Source of the DNA: Catalinimonas niigatensis
GTDB lineage: Bacteria; Bacteroidota; Bacteroidia; Cytophagales; Cyclobacteriaceae
Assembly: GCF_030506285.1 (NCBI RefSeq)
Contig: NZ_CP119422.1
Location: forward strand, 6,621,501 to 6,685,500
Direction of reading: 5' to 3'
DNA length: 64,000 nt
The notes under the pieces are model-generated. The model was not told the DNA's origin, made no database searches, and was given only the letters and a program-made list of their open reading frames with translations. Numbering within the stretch: the first letter of the stretch is position 1; every line of letters starts with the position of its first letter. Both the position numbers and the translations under genes were made by a program. Positions 16,209 to 25,103 of this stretch are shown here, piece after piece.

Positions 16209-17009
16209 CTAGTGGCTGCTGGAGTAGCTGTTGATCAGGAAGTTTCGTAGTTCCGAAAGTTTATCGGTATTGATCAGATCGGCTTCTGCCTGCATGAGTA
16301 CCTGCCATACTTTTTCATTTTCAGGTGAGGCCCAAAGCCTTACTTTCTTATCTTCGGCATGGGCTTTGGCAGTGAGTTCAGTGAGTTTTTGTAGCTCCGC
16401 TGCCGGAATATCTCCTTCACCATCCCAGTTAACTACTGTCCGAAAATGCTGGCTGATGAAGGGCATCAAGGTACTGGCATAGTTTTTTCCTAAATCATCC
16501 GGTCTGCCATCTATGGCTACCAGGCTTTTGCTTTCCTGCTTCACCGTAGCAATAGGGCGATTGCCAGACAGAAAGATGGTAACCGCTCCTTTGTGAAACT
16601 CCCCATTTTCTGCGTAAGTAAGCATAGATTGATAGTCCGCCAATTTTTCTTTGAGTAGGGTATAGGTGGCTTCTGCATCTGTTTTAAAGTCCAGCATCAG
16701 GTAAAAATCTCCTTCATAATCCGGGTATACCTTGCCTCGGTGGTTGTGTACAACACGCTGCAGCGGTTGCAAATAAGCTTCCTCCAGGGTAGGCAGTGAA
16801 TGATTGCCTTGAGGCATATCGTGTCCTACATACAACTCTCCATCAATGAGTAAAACGTCCGCTTCTACGCTGGTGAAGCCATAAGATAAAGCATCCATCA
16901 ATGGTCGTGCGTGCGCATAATCGTTATGGGCGTGTGCATGAGGCAAAGGCACCACCTGAGCATTAATCGTATGACTGAAAAAAAGGAAAACAATGAGTAG
17001 TTTTTTCAT
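16209..17009 (-). CDS. Secreted GDPD/PI-PLC-like phosphodiesterase
   Basis: The 266-residue protein has a cleavable signal peptide (ending about INAQ) and the TIM-barrel pattern of glycerophosphodiester phosphodiesterase-like proteins: HAHND (26-30), SVEADV (E49, D51), VGHD (H63) and a later LMLDFKTDAE strand with a conserved acidic residue. It may hydrolyse glycerophosphodiesters or inositol-lipid heads in the periplasm. A PhoX-like phosphatase gene lies just upstream on the same strand, with a terminator hairpin between them, so the two may share a theme of phosphate acquisition without being one operon. Confidence 0.75.
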   Translation of the reverse strand: MKKLLIVFLFFSHTINAQVVPLPHAHAHNDYAHARPLMDALSYGFTSVEADVLLIDGELYVGHDMPQGNHSLPTLEEAYLQPLQRVVHNHRGKVYPDYEGDFYLMLDFKTDAEATYTLLKEKLADYQSMLTYAENGEFHKGAVTIFLSGNRPIATVKQESKSLVAIDGRPDDLGKNYASTLMPFISQHFRTVVNWDGEGDIPAAELQKLTELTAKAHAEDKKVRLWASPENEKVWQVLMQAEADLINTDKLSELRNFLINSYSSSH

Positions 17010-17075
17010 TAAAGTTCGATCTTATGAATTGTGTACGAGTGGATCTGGAAAGAATCCTATCAAAGGACATTATTA

Positions 17076-17118
17076 AAAAGAGGAACCTTATCATGCATGG
17101 TGAATAGGTTCCTCCTTT
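17076..17118 (-). terminator. Rho-independent terminator after the PhoX-like gene
   Basis: Read on the minus strand, GAGGAACCT (17106-17114 complement) pairs with AGGTTCCTC (17080-17088 complement) around a 17-nt loop, and a short T run follows. It lies 29 bp after the PhoX-like stop and ahead of the GDPD-like gene. Confidence 0.7.
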
Positions 17119-17142
17119 ACATGTGTTATGAATACCAGGCTA

Positions 17143-18537
17143 TCATACCGTCTTCTTCCAGGGACCCGTGATAGCTACAGTCAGCCCTGCGCCTTGTATG
17201 TTGACAAAGTAAGTATCACCGGAAGGAGAGAAGACACCTCCAGTAAATTCGGTACGATGACCGATATTTTCTGCCAGCTTATAAAACTCTCCCTGCTGTG
17301 TAACGCCTACCACAAAAGGTTCAGAATGATCTTCACAAAGGATAAGGTCGCCCCAGGGAGCTACAGTGAGGTTGTCGCAGTTCTTGAGAATGTCCTGATC
17401 GTTGGGTTCCAGGAAAAGCTCCAGCATACCGGGAGATTCCTGTTCGCGTTCAGTCCCTTCGTATGCACTGGGTACATAGCGAAATACTTGCCCGGTTGCA
17501 TTCTCACCACCGTTGGTACAGGCAAAATACACTTCATTGTCGCCAAACCACATCCCTTCGCCGCGAGCAAAGCGGGCTGCTCCCTGCTCAAACCCTCTGA
17601 GACGCAGATCATCCTCAGGGGCTTCCACATCATCTATGTCCAGCCATTCTACTTCCATCTTTTGGTTCTTAGGCATCTTAGGGCTCTTCTGATCTTTCCA
17701 GTTACGGGTGTCAAAGCTTTTCTGCTCTTTGATGGCCAGCACCTGTAGTTTGCCCCCTTTGTGAAGTTTTTCTTTCTTCTTGGGTATAAAGCGGTAGATC
17801 AGTCCATCACCCCGATCTTCCGTTTGATACACAATGCTGGTTCGTGGGTCAACACACACCGCTTCGTGGTTAAATCGGCCCATTTCTTTCAAAGGAACAG
17901 GCTTGGTGAGGTTGATTTTTTCAGAGGCAGGTACTTCAAAGTTGTAGCCATGATCCTGTTCCAGTTCCTCTCCGGCGCGACTGGTGTTTTCTTCACAAGT
18001 GATCCAGCTATTCCAGGGCGTCATACCACCGGCACAGTTGCGGACGGTACCTGCCAGACTAAGGTATGATGTTTCTACCTCGCTGGTTTTCTCGTTGAAG
18101 ATGAGGGTACTGGTACCCCCGGTTCCCGGCCTGACACCTTTTCCATAATCATAAATCTGCTTAGGTTTGAGTTTGCTGAGTAGTTCCAGGTTTTTGCCGT
18201 AAGGTCCCTTTTCATCTCCGGGATTAGTTTCATGGTTACGGATCAGAATAACCTTTCCGTTACTTCCGGCAAAAGTAGCCATTCCATCGGGATTGCCGCC
18301 ACTGATAAAGCCATCGCTCATTTGCTCTCCCTGTTGGAAAATTACTTTGTAGGAAAAGCCTTTGGGTAAATTCAGAAGCCCTTGAGGGTCAGGAAGCAAA
18401 GGTCCGTATCCGGCATTTTTGGCAGTAGGAGCCAGCAATGACTGGCTATTGACATATTGGGTAAGACCCAGAAAGCCCAGGCTGACGATTCCGGCTGATT
18501 TAAGGAAAGTTCTTCTATTCTGTGTGTTGCTTTGCAT
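17143..18537 (-). CDS. PhoX/DUF839-family secreted phosphatase-like protein
   Basis: The 464-residue protein carries a Tat signal (R8-R9 in NRRTFLKSAG) and the DUF839 beta-propeller fold of PhoX alkaline phosphatases, which bind calcium and iron and export folded. Visible family motifs include RNHETNPGDE near residue 96, the NHEAVCVDP strand and DLILCEDHSEPF with conserved acidic residues. Length agrees with shorter PhoX relatives. The biochemical activity on phosphoesters is inferred from the family; some DUF839 proteins have no proven substrate. The gene is followed by a terminator and then by a GDPD-like gene on the same strand. Confidence 0.85.
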   Translation of the reverse strand: MQSNTQNRRTFLKSAGIVSLGFLGLTQYVNSQSLLAPTAKNAGYGPLLPDPQGLLNLPKGFSYKVIFQQGEQMSDGFISGGNPDGMATFAGSNGKVILIRNHETNPGDEKGPYGKNLELLSKLKPKQIYDYGKGVRPGTGGTSTLIFNEKTSEVETSYLSLAGTVRNCAGGMTPWNSWITCEENTSRAGEELEQDHGYNFEVPASEKINLTKPVPLKEMGRFNHEAVCVDPRTSIVYQTEDRGDGLIYRFIPKKKEKLHKGGKLQVLAIKEQKSFDTRNWKDQKSPKMPKNQKMEVEWLDIDDVEAPEDDLRLRGFEQGAARFARGEGMWFGDNEVYFACTNGGENATGQVFRYVPSAYEGTEREQESPGMLELFLEPNDQDILKNCDNLTVAPWGDLILCEDHSEPFVVGVTQQGEFYKLAENIGHRTEFTGGVFSPSGDTYFVNIQGAGLTVAITGPWKKTV

Positions 18538-18754
18538 ATCAGTTAGGTTTTTTTGAGATTCAAACTTAAACTTTTGTTTGCTTTTAAATAGATTGTTGAT
18601 TTTAAGAAATTGTTAATATAAGAATTTTGGTGGTGTGATTCATAGTGTTAAGGTATTATGGTGTGATAGTTTTTGTAAGCTATATGATAATCTATAATTT
18701 TGGTCCTTTAAGAAAGCTATACCCTCATTCTCCTAACTCAGTTAACACCCTAAC

Positions 18755-19414
18755 ATGAACTATATGGACAAAAAAACATGGATACAAACCATCTGGAATT
18801 ATCACCTGATGCAACATACGCTGGAGAGAGCCGATTGCATTCTTACCCTAGGCAGTCATGACCTGAGAGTAGCGTCACATGCCGCTGACCTTTACCTGCA
18901 AGGCTGGGCAGATTACCTTATTTTTTCTGGTGGCCTCGGAAGGCTTACTGAAGGAATGTGGGAAAAGCCTGAGGCAGAAGTTTTTGCTGAAGTTGCCATT
19001 CAAAAAGGAGTGCCTGAAGAACATATTTTGATGGAGAACAGATCCACCAATACGGGTGAAAACCTGCGATTCACCGAACAACTGATGAAAGAGAAGGGGC
19101 TGGATTTCCAAAAATTCATTGTGGTACAAAAGCCTTATATGGAACGGAGGGCGTATGCTACGTTTAAAAAACATTTTCCTGCCAAAGAATGCCTGATCTC
19201 ATCACCACCTTTAAGTTATGATGAGTATTGCATTCCTACTGATCCTGAAATTAACCATGAACGGGTAGTTCATCTCATTGTTGGTGATTTGCAACGTATT
19301 AAAGTCTATGCAGATAAAGGGTTTCAGGTTCCTCAGGAGATACCTGAAGAAGTATGGCAAGCTTATGAGGGGCTCGTTAATTTGGGATATAAAGAACATT
19401 TTATTGCCGAATAA
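18755..19414 (+). CDS. YdcF family (DUF218) protein
   Basis: The 219-residue cytoplasmic protein resembles YdcF/DUF218 proteins, some of which bind S-adenosylmethionine. Supporting motifs are CILTLGSHDLRVASHAADLY at the start, YLIFSGGLGRLTEG, ENRSTNTGENLRF (the NTxEN motif of the family) and VVQKPYMERRAYATFKKHFP. No membrane segment is present, unlike many SanA-type relatives. It is 45 bp upstream of a small membrane-protein gene read in the same direction, but the products have no known common pathway. Biological function is not known for this family. Confidence 0.85.
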   Translation: MNYMDKKTWIQTIWNYHLMQHTLERADCILTLGSHDLRVASHAADLYLQGWADYLIFSGGLGRLTEGMWEKPEAEVFAEVAIQKGVPEEHILMENRSTNTGENLRFTEQLMKEKGLDFQKFIVVQKPYMERRAYATFKKHFPAKECLISSPPLSYDEYCIPTDPEINHERVVHLIVGDLQRIKVYADKGFQVPQEIPEEVWQAYEGLVNLGYKEHFIAE

Positions 19415-19459
19415 GTATTTTTTAGCCATATTCAGGCAATTATCAACCAAACCAATCCT

Positions 19460-19810
19460 ATGCTATCATTTATTGTCAAGTGGGTACTATCGGCGGTAGC
19501 CGTATTGATTGCCGCTTATATTCTGCCGGGTGTCTCGGTGGAGAGTTTCTGGGCGGCGCTGCTGGTGGCAGTCATCTTGTCGCTGTTCAATGCCATCCTT
19601 CGCCCTATACTGGTAATCCTGACCATACCGGTAACCATCCTTACATTAGGGTTGTTTTTGCTGGTCATCAATGCAGTGATCGTATTACTGACCGATGCCA
19701 TGATCGGGGACTTTTATGTGTCGGGATTCTGGTGGGCACTCATTTTCAGTCTGGTCATCTCTATCCTGGGGGCTATCTTTGATAGAATAGCAGAGGGAGT
19801 AGGAAATTGA
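19460..19810 (+). CDS. Phage-holin family 4 / DUF PF04020-type small membrane protein
   Basis: This 116-residue protein consists of four hydrophobic segments (SFIVKWVLSAVAVLIAAYIL, SFWAALLVAVILSLFNAIL, RPILVILTIPVTILTLGLF with LLVINAVIVLLTDAMIG, and WWALIFSLVISILGAIF). The RPILVILTIPVTILTLGLF segment and the spacing match the mycobacteriophage-holin-like family that is common on bacterial chromosomes. Despite the family name there is no phage gene nearby, so a role in lysis is not supported. It follows the YdcF gene closely and may be cotranscribed. Confidence 0.85.
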   Translation: MLSFIVKWVLSAVAVLIAAYILPGVSVESFWAALLVAVILSLFNAILRPILVILTIPVTILTLGLFLLVINAVIVLLTDAMIGDFYVSGFWWALIFSLVISILGAIFDRIAEGVGN

Positions 19811-20523
19811 ATGTATTTGTTCAAAGTAATGCAGCCTATACTTGGAAAGCAAACGCTGTAAGGTTGGTGTATAGTTATAAAATATGCAAAGATGCTTTTC
19901 TATGACTTTGAGAGTTGTAACTGTAAAATTGTCTTCTTCATGGTGATTTTGTAGGGATTAAGCATTTTTTCTTAGTTCAAACACAGTGATTTTAGATCAT
20001 CAAAGTATTGCTTTTAAAACATGTTTTTTTGCCCGTCAAAAGGTATTTCAGGATGGATATTTTATTGTCTATATTTTCAATATCACTCATAATACTTGTC
20101 CGGTAGATAACTCCTGGTTTTAGCATGTTATTGAGTAACTCTTCGGGTTCCTATTCGCATGGTGGCTGCCGAAGAGGTGCTGTGGAAAAAACGATCACAA
20201 AATCGTAAGCGCTATAATGGGGCGGGTATCAATTATTTTATTCTTCGCTTTGCCCATAAGCAGATTGGAAAAAGACTTTACACATATCAGCCAGCATTAA
20301 CCTCTCTTGCTGGCTGCATGTCAGGGACATGCTCATGCAGGTACCCTGGAAGGAGAAACTTCAGGTAGAGTAAAAGTAATCAATGTTGCCACAGCCCTCT
20401 TATCAAGAATGGAATATAAAATACCTGTCTATATTTTGAAGCCTAGCACTTTTGATGTCAACACTTATAAAAATGCCAGAGGGTGGCTTTACTGTATGTT
20501 TTGTATAGTGTCATGCAACCTGC
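19811..20523. other. Long intergenic region with no supported gene
   Basis: This 713-base stretch has short frames on both strands, none with recognisable protein sequence or a good start. The only structure seen is a group of abutting hairpins at 20289-20347, listed separately. Confidence 0.5.
20289..20347 (+). other. Three consecutive perfect stem-loops, possible structured RNA
   Basis: AGCCAGC (20289-20295) pairs with GCTGGCT (20309-20315); immediately next, GCATGTC-AGG-GACATGC (20316-20332) forms a second hairpin; and CAGG-TAC-CCTG (20337-20347) forms a third. The perfect arms and lack of spacing between the first two suggest a structured element in the gene-free region. No homology is known to me. 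Confidence 0.35.
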
Positions 20524-20895
20524 TTACACCTTTTTAGCCACTTCGTACATCGTACCATCTCTGGTGAAATGAATGATAGCAATGTGGGTACCGCTTGCTA
20601 CATGTATCTCGTAGAGCATATGAGGTTTAGGTCCCTGGGTAATATTAATGATGTCATCTAAAGCTTCATCCGTAAGCTCATACACTCCAATGATCGCCAT
20701 TCCCTGGTACTCACTCTCACTAAAAGCCTGGCGGACTGCCTCAGGAAGATCCATTTCAATTAATTTTTTCTTTCCCTCCTGAGGAGTAGTTTCGTAGCGA
20801 GGTGGTAAAAGTTCGTCCTGAGGATCGGTTTCCTGCGCCTGGACACCACTGAGGAAGAAGCATCCTAATAATACGGAAATATATAAGTTCTTCAT
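20524..20895 (-). CDS. Small secreted hypothetical protein
   Basis: The 123-residue protein has a cleavable signal peptide (LLGCFFLSGVQAQ) followed by an acidic, Pro-rich linker. The mature domain has one alternating alpha/beta unit (LPEAVRQAFSESEYQGMAII, EIHVASGTHIAIIHFTRDG), which resembles the PepSY-like or BLIP-like small folds of Bacteroidota periplasmic proteins. The pattern 'helix then three strands' and length fit a PepSY-like module, but I do not find a diagnostic motif. Function unknown. It stands alone on its strand. Confidence 0.6.
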   Translation of the reverse strand: MKNLYISVLLGCFFLSGVQAQETDPQDELLPPRYETTPQEGKKKLIEMDLPEAVRQAFSESEYQGMAIIGVYELTDEALDDIINITQGPKPHMLYEIHVASGTHIAIIHFTRDGTMYEVAKKV

Positions 20896-21189
20896 AATGC
20901 GTTAAATTTTGTGTTTAGAACGTCGGAAAAAATGATGCAAAAATCAGTGTTCATTTCAAAAAACCACTACAATACTATAATAATAAACCAGGCTAAATCC
21001 TTTCTGTTTAATGATCCAACATTGAAAATTTAGCACTTTCATCTTCCTCCATCGTTGAACAGAAAGCGGATTTCAGGGATGTTTCTTTATAACAATTTAC
21101 AGGAAACAAATGAGTATAGGAAGAGGTTAACCAGACTTAGAGCAATACTGATTTACAGATTATTTTTTGATCTGAAAATTCTAATTTTT

Positions 21190-21744
21190 ATGAATTATTC
21201 TTTAGAAAATAAAGTGGCTGTAGTAAGCGGTGCAGGCTCTGACATTGGAACTACCAGCCAGGCGATTGACCAATGAGGGTGTACGAGTAGTACTTATCAG
21301 CCGTACCCGTGAAGAGCTTGAAGAAGTAGCCGGTGAGATTGGCGAAAATAAAGCTCAGGTCGTGGAAGCCGATGTGGCACAGGAAGATCACATCAAAAAA
21401 GCCTATAAACAGGTGATCAGGCAGTGGGGCAGGGTGGATATTGTAGTGGCCAATGCCGGGGTCAATGGTGTGTGTGCGCTTCATAGATGAGCTCTCGATC
21501 TCAGATGGGCTAAAAAATCATTGACATTAACCTGACAGGCACTTTTCTCACCATCAAATATGCAGTACCTCATTTCAAGAAGCAAGGAGGATCAGTGATA
21601 GTGGCAGTCTCTATCGATGGTACACGGGTATTCAGCAATACCGGGGCTACTGCCTACTCTTGCAGCAAAGCGGGTCAGGTAGCTATGCCTAAAATGCTGG
21701 CTTTAGAGCTGGCCAAGCATAAGATTCGGGTCAACGTAGTTTGA
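21190..21744 (+). pseudogene. Short-chain dehydrogenase pseudogene with several frameshifts
   Basis: The reading starts as a typical SDR (MNYSLENKVAVVSGAGSDIG), shifts frame at about 21250-21270 into ARRLTNEGVRVVLISRTREE, shifts again after IVVANAGVNGV (about 21480), and once more near 21510 into IIDINLTGTFLTIKYAVPHF and ATAYSCSKAGQVAMPKM (the Tyr-x3-Lys pair of the active site is still readable). It ends in RVNVV followed by TGA, before the usual proline-rich C-terminal part. At least three indels and a loss of the last third mean no functional protein can be made. The intact SDR copies at 35717 and 63756 are different family members. Confidence 0.85.
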
Positions 21745-21745
21745 T

Positions 21746-22110
21746 ACTACAGGAGATTATTCATTGGAAGATCTGAAGCCTTTTGTAAAGCAGTCACTTA
21801 AGATTGCCTTTCAGGAAGATATAGATTTGCTCAATATGAACTTTCCTAAAAATCCCAGAGGCTTTATGTGGAACAGGCAATCTATCAGGCATTATGATGG
21901 ACAGATGGTACCGGGTGAAGATCCCAAAGGTCGGAAGCAATACTGGTTTACCGTGGTACCGATAGAAAATCCCAGGAAGGGACAGATCGTTGGGCGATTG
22001 AGCATAGCTGGGATTCCATCACTCCACTGCGTCTGGACGGACCTTACTTATCATGAAGCATTGGAAGACATATCAAATAAAGAAGTGCCTTCCACGGTTT
22101 AGCAGAGTGT
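21746..22110 (+). pseudogene. surE: SurE-type 5'-nucleotidase pseudogene, C-terminal fragment
   Basis: A fragment joins directly to the SDR remnant. Its frame reads LLNMNFPKNPRGFMWNRQSI and RHYDGQMVPGEDPKGRKQYW, then FTVVPIE, which is the conserved C-terminal part of SurE (acid phosphatase/5'-3'-nucleotidase). Around 21985 the frame shifts: GTDRWAIEHSWDSITPLRLD is readable in another frame, then it shifts back to LTYHEALEDI. The N-terminal metal-binding half is absent, so the gene is truncated as well as frameshifted. It cannot be functional. It shows that a segment carrying two unrelated genes has been partly deleted and fused here. Confidence 0.8.
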
Positions 22111-22219
22111 ATACCAAAGGATATCGTTATAGCTATGGTGGGCACGAAGTAGCAGATAATCCTTTTATTTAAATATATTTGAGACTGGGTACCATGTGAG
22201 GCTGATCGGCTTACAAATC

Positions 22220-22444
22220 ATGAGCAAACACGAGACAAAATACTGCCCTATCTGTAAATCCGCCTTTGAATGCAAGCCGGGTAACATTACCCAGTGTCAG
22301 TGTTTTGGTATACCAATAGATGGTGAGACGGCACAGTATATCCGGGAAAAGTACGAGGCTTGTCTTTGTCGCTCCTGTCTGGAAAAGCTTAGAATCAATG
22401 CAAAAAGTCAGACAGATAATTCTGCCTTAGATTATGACAAATAA
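22220..22444 (+). CDS. Cysteine-rich CWC family protein
   Basis: This 74-residue protein begins at the ATG at 22220; an upstream TTG/ATG frame would only add eight residues. It has the CWC family arrangement: KYCPICKSAFEC near the N terminus, QCQCFGI in the middle and CLCRSC toward the end, giving eight cysteines suitable for zinc or iron-sulfur binding. Small proteins of this family occur widely in Bacteroidota and Proteobacteria, function unknown. The stop codon lies inside an 18-bp inverted repeat shared with the end of the following convergent kinase gene. Confidence 0.8.
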   Translation: MSKHETKYCPICKSAFECKPGNITQCQCFGIPIDGETAQYIREKYEACLCRSCLEKLRINAKSQTDNSALDYDK

Positions 22445-22463
22445 TCTAAGGCAGAATTTTTAT
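22418..22463. terminator. Bidirectional terminator with an 18-bp perfect stem
   Basis: Arms at 22418-22435 and 22441-22458 are exact inverse complements around a 5-nt loop, followed by TTTT on the plus strand and preceded by A-rich sequence that becomes a T run for the minus strand. It overlaps the final codons and stop of the CWC gene and reaches the stop of the kinase gene. Confidence 0.9.
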
Positions 22464-24862
22464 TCTTCAATAGTTTCCTCCTGTTGTACATAGGGCAGTG
22501 AGATGGTAAAAGTAGTACCTTCACCCACTTTACTATCTACCTTAACTTTTCCGTGTAGTGCCTCTATCTGGGTTTTGACCAGATGCAGCCCCATTCCTCG
22601 GCCTTCTACATGGTAATGAAATCGCTTGTACAAACCAAAAATCCTTTCTCGGTTTTTCTCCAAATCAATGCCTAATCCATTGTCACTAAATGCTATATGA
22701 ACTATTTCATTTTTCAAACTGGAGCGGATATAGACTTTTGGCGTACGCCCTGGATCTTTATACTTAATAGCATTGGAGATCAGATTATAAAAAATACTTT
22801 GCAGATAACTTTTGACAGTGTAGAGTTTCCTGACGTCAAATTCAGTGATAATTTGTACGCTGGAGGTCTGGATAGATGAAGCGAGCAATACCTGTACACT
22901 AAAAATAATATCTTCAAGTTTTACCCATTCGCGCTGCTCATTGATCGACTTCTGATATTCTAAAATCTGATTAAGATCCTTCAGAATCTCGTCCATCTTA
23001 CCCGCAGTTTCACGTATATGATGCACGGCCTGCACATGGATTTTATTTGTAAACTCCTTCTCATCAAATACTTCTACCAAACCCAATAAACTTGCCACCG
23101 GACTTCTGAGGTTGTGAGAGGTAATAAAGCCAAACTGCTGTAACTGCTCATTCTGCCGAATTAGCTCATTTTTTAAAGCTTTTTCCTGTTCTTCTTTTTT
23201 CTTTCGCTCGCTGATATTTTTAAAGTGTCCGCCAAAATACTCTCTGTCTCCATACTTCAGATAGTTGGTACTGATCTCTACCGGGATTTCTTCTCCCTGG
23301 GCATTGCGGTGTACAGACTCAAAATTTAACGACCTTAATTTTTTTACCCTTTCCCAATGCGTATGGCATTTTTCCAGCGTAAAAGTTGGGTCCCAGTCGG
23401 TAATACTCATGGTAAGTAGTTTTTCTTCAGGAAAGCCATAGTGCTTACAGGCAGCTTTGTTCACATAGGTGAAGCGAAAACCATTGTGAGGGTCAATCCA
23501 GTAGATAGGATCATGGGTATGGTCTATCAGATATCTAAAAAAACGGTTGGTCTCTTCGGCCTGTTTTATCTCCGAAATATCTTGCAAGACACCGACAATA
23601 CGGAGGGGCTTTCCTGCGGCATCACGCTCCACTACTTTCGCACTACTCATCACCCAGATATACTCTCCTGAAGAATTGAGCATACGGTACTGTTGCTGAT
23701 AAGAGGAAATGTCTCCTTCTTCATGCATTCGTAGTTTCTCAATCACAGCAGTTGCATCCTCTGGATGTACACGCTCGGCCCAGTCTTGAAAGCTGTTTGC
23801 TGATTCTTCAGGTTTGAGGCCGGTAATTTGCATATAGCGTTCATCACAATGCAACATGTCATTGGTCAAATCACGATCCCACATGCCCAGGTCAGCACCC
23901 CAGAGTGCGAGTTCTAACTGATTTTTTTGCTCTTCTAACTGCTTTTTCGCCTGCTGTCTGGCGGTAATATCAACAGTAATCACCGCAATTCCCTCAGCGG
24001 AAGGATAAGCATTGACTTCATGAATAGTGTTTCCATACCTCTCTTCCAGTGTTTGAATAAATTTATCAGGTTTACCACTTTGTAAAACCTGTTGGTAAAA
24101 TCTGTCCAGGGCCGTATCCTTAAGGTGGGGGTATAATTCATAAATATTTTTCCCTAATACCTGTTCGGATTTCATACCACTATATTTTTCACTTGTCTTG
24201 TTCCAGTAGGTAAAGCGAAAGGAGGAGTCAACAGCAAAAAAGATATCAGAAATACTCTCGGCCAGGTCTTGATATTGCTTTTGACTTTGCTGAAGTGCTT
24301 TGTCAGAAAGTTTTTGTATTTCATCTTTCGCAGCAGCCAACTGCTCATTGATCAATGTAAGCTCTTCATTAGCAGCCTGCAACTCTTCATTGGCAGCATT
24401 CAATTCCTCATTAGCCGCACTAAGCTCTTCATTAGATGCACTGAGTTCTTTATGAACATCTTCCCACTGTTTGAGGGTAGGAAGGGCTACAATCCTGGGA
24501 GTAAACTTTATTAGTACAATGGCTGTACCGATGGAAGCCAGTGCTGTGATGATACGCGCCAGAGAATCAATGCGATAAATAGGATGCCAGATGTTGATTA
24601 CATCAAAAATGTGGGTAACACCACAGCCGAAGATAAAAATAGCAAAAAGAATGACTACTCCTCTATAAGTAAAATCCCTGCGTTTATTATAAATATAAAA
24701 AAGAGAGAAAGGAATGGTCATATACGCCAGGGCAATAATACTATCTGAAATGGCGTGAGACCAGAGAATATAAGGCTCCCAGAAATAACAATGTCCATGA
24801 GGCATGAAATCAGATATCACGATATGATCTTGCATAAATCGGAAGGGGTTAAAGAATAGCAT
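22460..24862 (-). CDS. PAS-domain sensor histidine kinase with ethylene-receptor-like membrane domain
   Basis: The 800-residue kinase starts at the ATG at 24862 (a TTG at 24883 would add seven residues). The first ~130 residues form three membrane helices resembling the plant ETR1 ligand domain: D40 and Y47 (SDSIIALAYMTIP), and C80-x3-H84 (FGCGVTHIFDV), the positions that hold Cu(I) and ethylene in ETR1. A coiled coil made of repeated NEEL-type heptads (SNEELSAANEEL...) links to three or more PAS/PAC modules. The C terminus has a HisKA box with H583 (SHNLRSPVASLLGL) and an HATPase domain (NLISNAIKY, GRGMGLHLVK). No response regulator gene is adjacent. Ligand unknown; copper or ethylene-like sensing is inference. 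Confidence 0.85.
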   Translation of the reverse strand: MLFFNPFRFMQDHIVISDFMPHGHCYFWEPYILWSHAISDSIIALAYMTIPFSLFYIYNKRRDFTYRGVVILFAIFIFGCGVTHIFDVINIWHPIYRIDSLARIITALASIGTAIVLIKFTPRIVALPTLKQWEDVHKELSASNEELSAANEELNAANEELQAANEELTLINEQLAAAKDEIQKLSDKALQQSQKQYQDLAESISDIFFAVDSSFRFTYWNKTSEKYSGMKSEQVLGKNIYELYPHLKDTALDRFYQQVLQSGKPDKFIQTLEERYGNTIHEVNAYPSAEGIAVITVDITARQQAKKQLEEQKNQLELALWGADLGMWDRDLTNDMLHCDERYMQITGLKPEESANSFQDWAERVHPEDATAVIEKLRMHEEGDISSYQQQYRMLNSSGEYIWVMSSAKVVERDAAGKPLRIVGVLQDISEIKQAEETNRFFRYLIDHTHDPIYWIDPHNGFRFTYVNKAACKHYGFPEEKLLTMSITDWDPTFTLEKCHTHWERVKKLRSLNFESVHRNAQGEEIPVEISTNYLKYGDREYFGGHFKNISERKKKEEQEKALKNELIRQNEQLQQFGFITSHNLRSPVASLLGLVEVFDEKEFTNKIHVQAVHHIRETAGKMDEILKDLNQILEYQKSINEQREWVKLEDIIFSVQVLLASSIQTSSVQIITEFDVRKLYTVKSYLQSIFYNLISNAIKYKDPGRTPKVYIRSSLKNEIVHIAFSDNGLGIDLEKNRERIFGLYKRFHYHVEGRGMGLHLVKTQIEALHGKVKVDSKVGEGTTFTISLPYVQQEETIEE

Positions 24863-25031
24863 CTCAAACTTTACATGAGACAATGTACATAGAGTGTAAA
24901 CACTTTAAGTAATTATAGCTAGTTTTTGGATAAAATATTATTGCTGTTGTTTGTAACCCCTAATCTACCTATCTGTTTTTAATTCTTGTTAATAAATTTG
25001 ATTAATGTGTGTATAAACGGCAGACTAAAAA

Positions 25032-25056
25032 CAAAAAAGCGGCTTGCAGGCCGCTT
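25032..25056 (-). terminator. Rho-independent terminator after the PepSY gene
   Basis: On the minus strand AAGCGGC (complement of 25050-25056) pairs with GCCGCTT (complement of 25037-25043) and a run of T (complement of the A tract at 25032-25038) follows. It lies about 50 bp past the stop codon. Confidence 0.85.
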
Positions 25057-25103
25057 CCAGAAATATACTGACGGGATCAGTAAAGTATGTACTAAAAAAC
25101 AGA

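Noticed and set aside
20159-20537. Two overlapping plus-strand frames of 69 and 76 residues
   Set aside because: The sequences look unlike real proteins and depend on alternative starts; the region contains hairpins instead. A very old pseudogene cannot be excluded, but I could not name one.
24340-24450. DNA tandem repeat in the kinase gene considered as a satellite or CRISPR-like array
   Set aside because: The repeat is the in-frame coding sequence of a NEEL-heptad coiled coil, with no spacers.
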